Origin: Prinia subflava
Taxonomy: Eukaryota; Chordata; Aves; Passeriformes; Cisticolidae
Direction: 5' to 3'
NCBI RefSeq assembly: GCF_021018805.1
Contig: NC_086249.1
Coordinates: forward strand, 80,192,472 to 80,256,471
Length of the DNA: 64,000 bases
A program made the position numbers and the translations under genes. Shown piece after piece: positions 37,561 to 64,000 of this stretch; position 1 is the first letter of the stretch; each line of letters starts with the position of its first letter. The notes beneath the pieces were generated by a model that saw nothing but the letters and a program-made list of their open reading frames with translations, did not search any database and was not told the DNA's origin.

Positions 37561-38179
37561 ACTTCAACATTTCTGCCTTCTGACAGCTTGTAAGCTTTGC
37601 GTTTGCTTCCTACATTGTGAGAGAACAGATGCGTTTCATGCTGGACAATTAAATGCTGCAAAAAAGAAATCGCAGACTTTAAAGTACGGGAGATGTTACA
37701 AGGGGGACAAGACTCAGCATTCCAATACAAACACTTAAAAGGTGTGGTTTGCTGTTGTAGCTATTACTTATACGTCGTTCAAGTATTACTTAAAGCAGTC
37801 TTCAAAACAGAGATTTTTGTAATAGTCCACATGGCCAAGATCTTCTGTCTCGTGTACCAAACTAGTCTGTGACTGAAAAGTTCCCAGACATTGGGGACTT
37901 GGTGATACCAAAATAATTCAGTGCTCAATATCTGACTTCTAAGGATAGTGTAGCTTCTGGCCACGTCATACATTCCCCTTTGTATTTAGAGACTCCAATG
38001 ACTGGTTGTTGCTCCACAGGCGTTTTAATTGGCATGTGACATTAATCTCAATTACATCTGAAATTCTCATTTCAGAAATTCACCGGAATAGTCTCTTTAA
38101 TGACCATCTGAGGGGTTTTGTGCACTGATTCTAGAAGGCAGGCGTGCTAAAAGCAGACCTATTATTGCATTCTCTCCAG
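37561..38179 (+). other. Likely SLC5A7 5' UTR intron
   Basis: Lies between the CpG island and the inferred acceptor at 38171-38179. No other feature seen. Confidence 0.45.
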
Positions 38180-38224
38180 AGGTCTTAATGAAATAGCGAT
38201 AAAAGAAGCAGCTGGGACTTCAAC
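38180..38224 (+). other. SLC5A7: SLC5A7 5' UTR part of the start-codon exon (inferred)
   Basis: TCTCTCCAG at 38171-38179 is a good acceptor just upstream of the start codon. Mammalian SLC5A7 has a non-coding first exon spliced to the exon with the ATG, so an exon starting here is expected. The segment holds a minimal upstream reading frame, ATG AAA TAG, at 38188-38196. The exact exon start is inferred, not shown by a transcript. Confidence 0.6.
38188..38196 (+). promoter_or_regulatory. Minimal upstream ORF (ATG AAA TAG)
   Basis: A two-codon reading frame sits 28 bases before the SLC5A7 start codon, inside the inferred 5' UTR. Such minimal frames can lower or regulate translation of the main frame. 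It matters only if the exon really starts upstream of it. Confidence 0.4.
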
Positions 38225-60627
<22,403 letters not shown>

Positions 60628-60717
60628 AAAATCTTGTAGCCACAGGCAAAACAATGAGAAGGATATTCTACAAAGAATAGTAAGAAGCATTCTATCAGAA
60701 CAAAAGCAAGAACTGGG

Positions 60718-60723
60718 AATAAA
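60718..60723 (+). promoter_or_regulatory. SLC5A7: Candidate poly(A) signal, proximal
   Basis: AATAAA 91 bases after the SLC5A7 stop codon. Its use would give a very short 3' UTR. Further AATAAA hexamers stand at 61184-61189, 61518-61523 and 63927-63932. Mammalian SLC5A7 has a long 3' UTR, so a distal site is quite possible; the sequence alone does not decide. Confidence 0.45.
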
Positions 60724-63700
60724 ATGCCGCTGCACATTCTTTAAGTTGTTTCTAGGAGCAGGAACACCCTTTGGGAGGAACTCTTTTCTGCTACTATCTA
60801 ATATGTTGGATTAGATCACAGAGTATTTACTAAAGTATGCACTCAATCCCATTCCTTCCATCCAGAGCTATAAACTGTACAATTAAAAAAATATTTAAAA
60901 TTTAAAATATAGGTAGAACAAAATGTGCAACAGTTCTTAGTTAGGATATCATATGAAGAGATTATAATACAGCAAGTCTGAAATATTATCACTCAGCATT
61001 TTATTGGCATTAAGGGAAAATATATTGCCACAGCTATAAGTGATTTATTACTAAAGAGCTAGTTGCTTGAGCAAAGACAGATAGATAACTTCCCTGGGGT
61101 TTTGGTCTGGTAATTTTTTTCCTCATAAAGAAATTTAAATAGTATTTTATTATTTGTATGAGACAGCAAAATGCACAAAAAGTAATAAATTCCTTAGAGG
61201 AGCGCTAAACATGATATATTAATTTTTAAAAGTTAAAATTAAATGACCAGTTTAAAATTATGTTATACCTTATGTAAGACAATTTTAAGAAAAATATGTT
61301 AATATGGGTGTTCTCTTTCTTTTTCTGTGATTAGCGATTGTCACCAAAATTCTTAAAGCAATAACCAGAGTTGAAATTCAGTTTGTGAAAAATGGCTCTT
61401 ACAGAAAAATTCAAACTAAATAGAACTTTTCAGTGTTGATAGAAGAAGCCTTATCTTGACTTACCATCAAAATTAATACAAGCAAAGCAGTCTGACACTA
61501 AGCAACTTCACCAATGAAATAAATATTGAAAAGCAAAGAGAATCAAGGCTTGAAAAGAGAGATGAGAGGGTTTTCCTTGCAGAAAATTCCCAATTTTCAC
61601 TTACTAAAAAAAGCTATTCCTAAAGATGCCAAAAAGCCTTTTGGCTTGGTCAGGCTGGAATTACTCTGGAAAATCCAGATTTTCCATAGAAAGTATTATG
61701 TCCTCAGAAACTTCTCGAGAAAAACAGGCTTGCTGTACAGCCTTCCACCTAAGTGTTTGCCTCTGAAGGCAGCTTGGAGAGGAGCTGAAAGGAATGCTGA
61801 ACCCCCAAACACAGTGAGAGGCGCCGTGCTGTCTGCCACGGAGCACTGGACTCCTCCACTGGCCCCTGTCCTCCCGGCTATCACAGGGAGCCTGCAGAAC
61901 AGCAGCAGTGCCAGTGCAGACAAGACTTACATCAATGGCAATGCTGGCCAGAAGCAGCAAAGAGGGGAGAGGGGGCTCCTGCAGGAGCACACGGTGTTGC
62001 TCCCACTCGCCCACGGCCAAGATGATTGTGTCTGTCCCCATGGGTATGTGCCTTTCTCAGTGCGAGCTCCAGTAGCTACATTTCTCTGCAATGAAGAGTT
62101 ATGCTCCAATAATTCCTTTTAAGATCTGCGTATGACGCAAAATATTCAGTTGAAATCCAGATACACTCCTGTTGCTGGCCACCAGTGAAATTTCTTTTTT
62201 TAACTCTCACAGCACGAGGGGTAATACTGGAGGACAGGAGATGTAAGAATACGTTTTGCTGCTAAAGGAAGAAGCCATCAACTTGTGCTTTCAATATTGA
62301 CATAAGCTTTCACAAGATTGAATCCTTAGATAAGTTTTGCTCCTTTTGTGGAGTCTTAACAACATATATATATATATTTAATATGTAGAGAAATTTAATT
62401 TCATAAATGTTGATCTTTTTTCTCCTTACGCTGCATTAAAACATAAAATTGCAACTCAGTTCTGAATATGCATTGTGACCTGCAGTACTACTGTGCTTAC
62501 CAATGTGGAGTATGCTCTGGGTGGAGGGAATCAAAAGCAGGATCTGCACTAAAAACTCAGAAGAGCCAATATAGCAAAGAAATGAAAAATTCCTGTGAGG
62601 TGAGTGAAGAGGCTACTAACGAAATTCAGAGTGCTGAGTATCACAGACCAAACACGAGCCCAGCAGTATTAATTCCCCCATGAATCACAGGAGATGAGGA
62701 AATAGACTTTGTAGAGGAAAGAGAGGAAGAACAGAGCCACCGCTGAATTATTCTCCATTTTCAGCCCAAATCCCTTAGTCTGAATCCCTTCTTATGGGAA
62801 AATATCAAGTCACAGTTTTACCTGCTTACATAGCCAATGCCTTATGCTGCTGTTCCAAATTAAGTTAGAGGATCCCATTTTACAGTCACCTGTAGGCCTT
62901 CCTAAAAACTTTTCTCTTACCTCAGTTTTGTCCAAGGATTGCTAGAATTTCACAATGAGAATGCTGCATAGTGATCAGATGCTTTGAATATAGCAACATT
63001 TCGATATTACTTATTTCAAAATGCCCAGCTGTGAGGAAAAAAGGAAAGAGAATGAGATTGAGCTGGAATAATTCATGAAATTTTGATTGAAAAATAAAAC
63101 TATATTTCTTTTGTATTCCATTGTTGCCATAAAAATATAAATGGTTTTTAAATGCTCAAAAAAAAAGGTTAAAAAATGTTAGTCCAAAGATTTCAAACCA
63201 GATGCTTTCAACATTATCAGAATGTTTTACAAGTTCTATCTTATAGAAGTTTCTTTTAATTGATGTGATTTTATGCAGTATTCCCGCTTAGATGGACAAC
63301 AAAAGCCTAACCAAATAGCCCCATGCAAAGTCTGTTTACAGGGTTTATTGCCTTAGCTCAGCTGTCCTACCATTAAATTTGTACAGAGCTGTTCATAAAA
63401 CCAAAGACCATATCTGTGACTGATAGCTGTGGGGGGAGGAAAAAACCCACACCTAAACAAACAAAACAAACAAAACAAACAAACAAAAACCATGTTACTT
63501 CCACAAGCAAAATGCCAAGAGGATGTGATTCTTTAAACAGGTTGTATTTTCAGAAGAATTATCAGTCTTTCTCCCCTTTGCAATTTATGGACAGTAGTAC
63601 AGTAAATTGGATTTATAATCAGTGAAGCAAACAGCTCATTCTCAGACACTGAGGTTATTATTTCTGAGCCTACAATTTTAAAATAAAATATTCATGATGC

Positions 63701-63926
63701 AATCATACATTTTACTTTCATATTCTTAACATTTGTGAATAACATTTATTTGACAGGGATTTTTTACCTCCTTTGCATGAGATGTGTTCATAAAATCAAG
63801 GCTGATAACATAGCTGACATGTCAAAAAATTATTTCATCTCTACTTGTCCAAATGGGATGGTATGCATATTATAAACAAACCATATTTTTGTGAACCTGA
63901 ACTGAATGTAAACATTAAGTGGATCA

Positions 63927-63932
63927 AATAAA
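63927..63932 (+). promoter_or_regulatory. SLC5A7: Candidate poly(A) signal, distal
   Basis: AATAAA followed after some 10-20 bases by a T-rich stretch (TTTAGTCTTTTATTTTC), a better signal-plus-downstream-element arrangement than the proximal site. If used, the 3' UTR would be about 3.3 kb. Confidence 0.35.
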
Positions 63933-64000
63933 GTCAGATTTAGTCTTTTATTTTCATATAGTACAAGAATTTAGGATTTCAAATAGAAGTATCATAGGAA

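Larger units (their letters stand above)
60628..64000 (+). other. SLC5A7 3' UTR and downstream flank
   Basis: AT-rich with several AATAAA hexamers. A GC-richer island at about 61760-62060 lies inside a 198-codon + strand frame (61526-62122) that I do not recognise; the minus strand is open there too. No following gene is reached. Confidence 0.6.

Noticed and set aside
36856..37730. Long Arg/Pro/Ala-rich frames of up to 239 codons on both strands
   Set aside because: They coincide with the CpG island, where stop codons are rare. Overlapping frames on both strands and low-complexity translation argue against coding.

Overview
The window is vertebrate nuclear DNA from a bird, very probably a songbird. 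The evidence is one multi-exon gene with GT-AG introns, a CpG-island promoter, many fragments of the CR1 LINE (the dominant avian retrotransposon, often with the typical ATTCTATGATTCT-type 3' end), and two copies of a solo long terminal repeat of a kind I know from passerine genomes. The order is inferred; the species cannot be named from this sequence.

Layout. Positions 1-36990 are intergenic and AT-rich, with no protein-coding gene I can support. They hold a solo LTR (3503-4309), CR1 pieces (10029-10336, 11408-12031, 20231-20358, 21499-21739, 34235-34326) and a striking pentanucleotide array (23524-24033). They also hold an isolated small CpG island at 25713-25986 that contains a full 21-bp RE1/NRSE site, the binding site of the neuronal silencer REST. 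A CpG island at 36990-37560 is the likely promoter and first non-coding exon of the only gene. That gene is SLC5A7, encoding the high-affinity choline transporter CHT1, on the + strand.

SLC5A7 is complete in the window: eight coding exons between 38225 and 60627, all with consensus splice sites and continuous phase, encoding 578 residues with no frameshift or stop. CHT1 takes choline back into cholinergic nerve terminals for acetylcholine synthesis. Its introns hold a nested CR1 cluster (intron 1), a CR1 ORF2 fossil (intron 3), and a CR1 tail plus a second solo LTR ending 85 bp before coding exon 7 (intron 6). Positions 60628-64000 hold the 3' UTR and flank, with several possible poly(A) signals and an unexplained 198-codon open frame.

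The most interesting observation is the orphan CpG island with the RE1 site about 12.3 kb upstream of the SLC5A7 start codon. It is a candidate neuron-restrictive switch for this gene or for an unannotated neuronal transcript. Next is the two-letter pentamer array, in which GGAGA and TTCGA units alternate under a simple rule before giving way to a pure GGAGA tract. I found no new multi-gene system.
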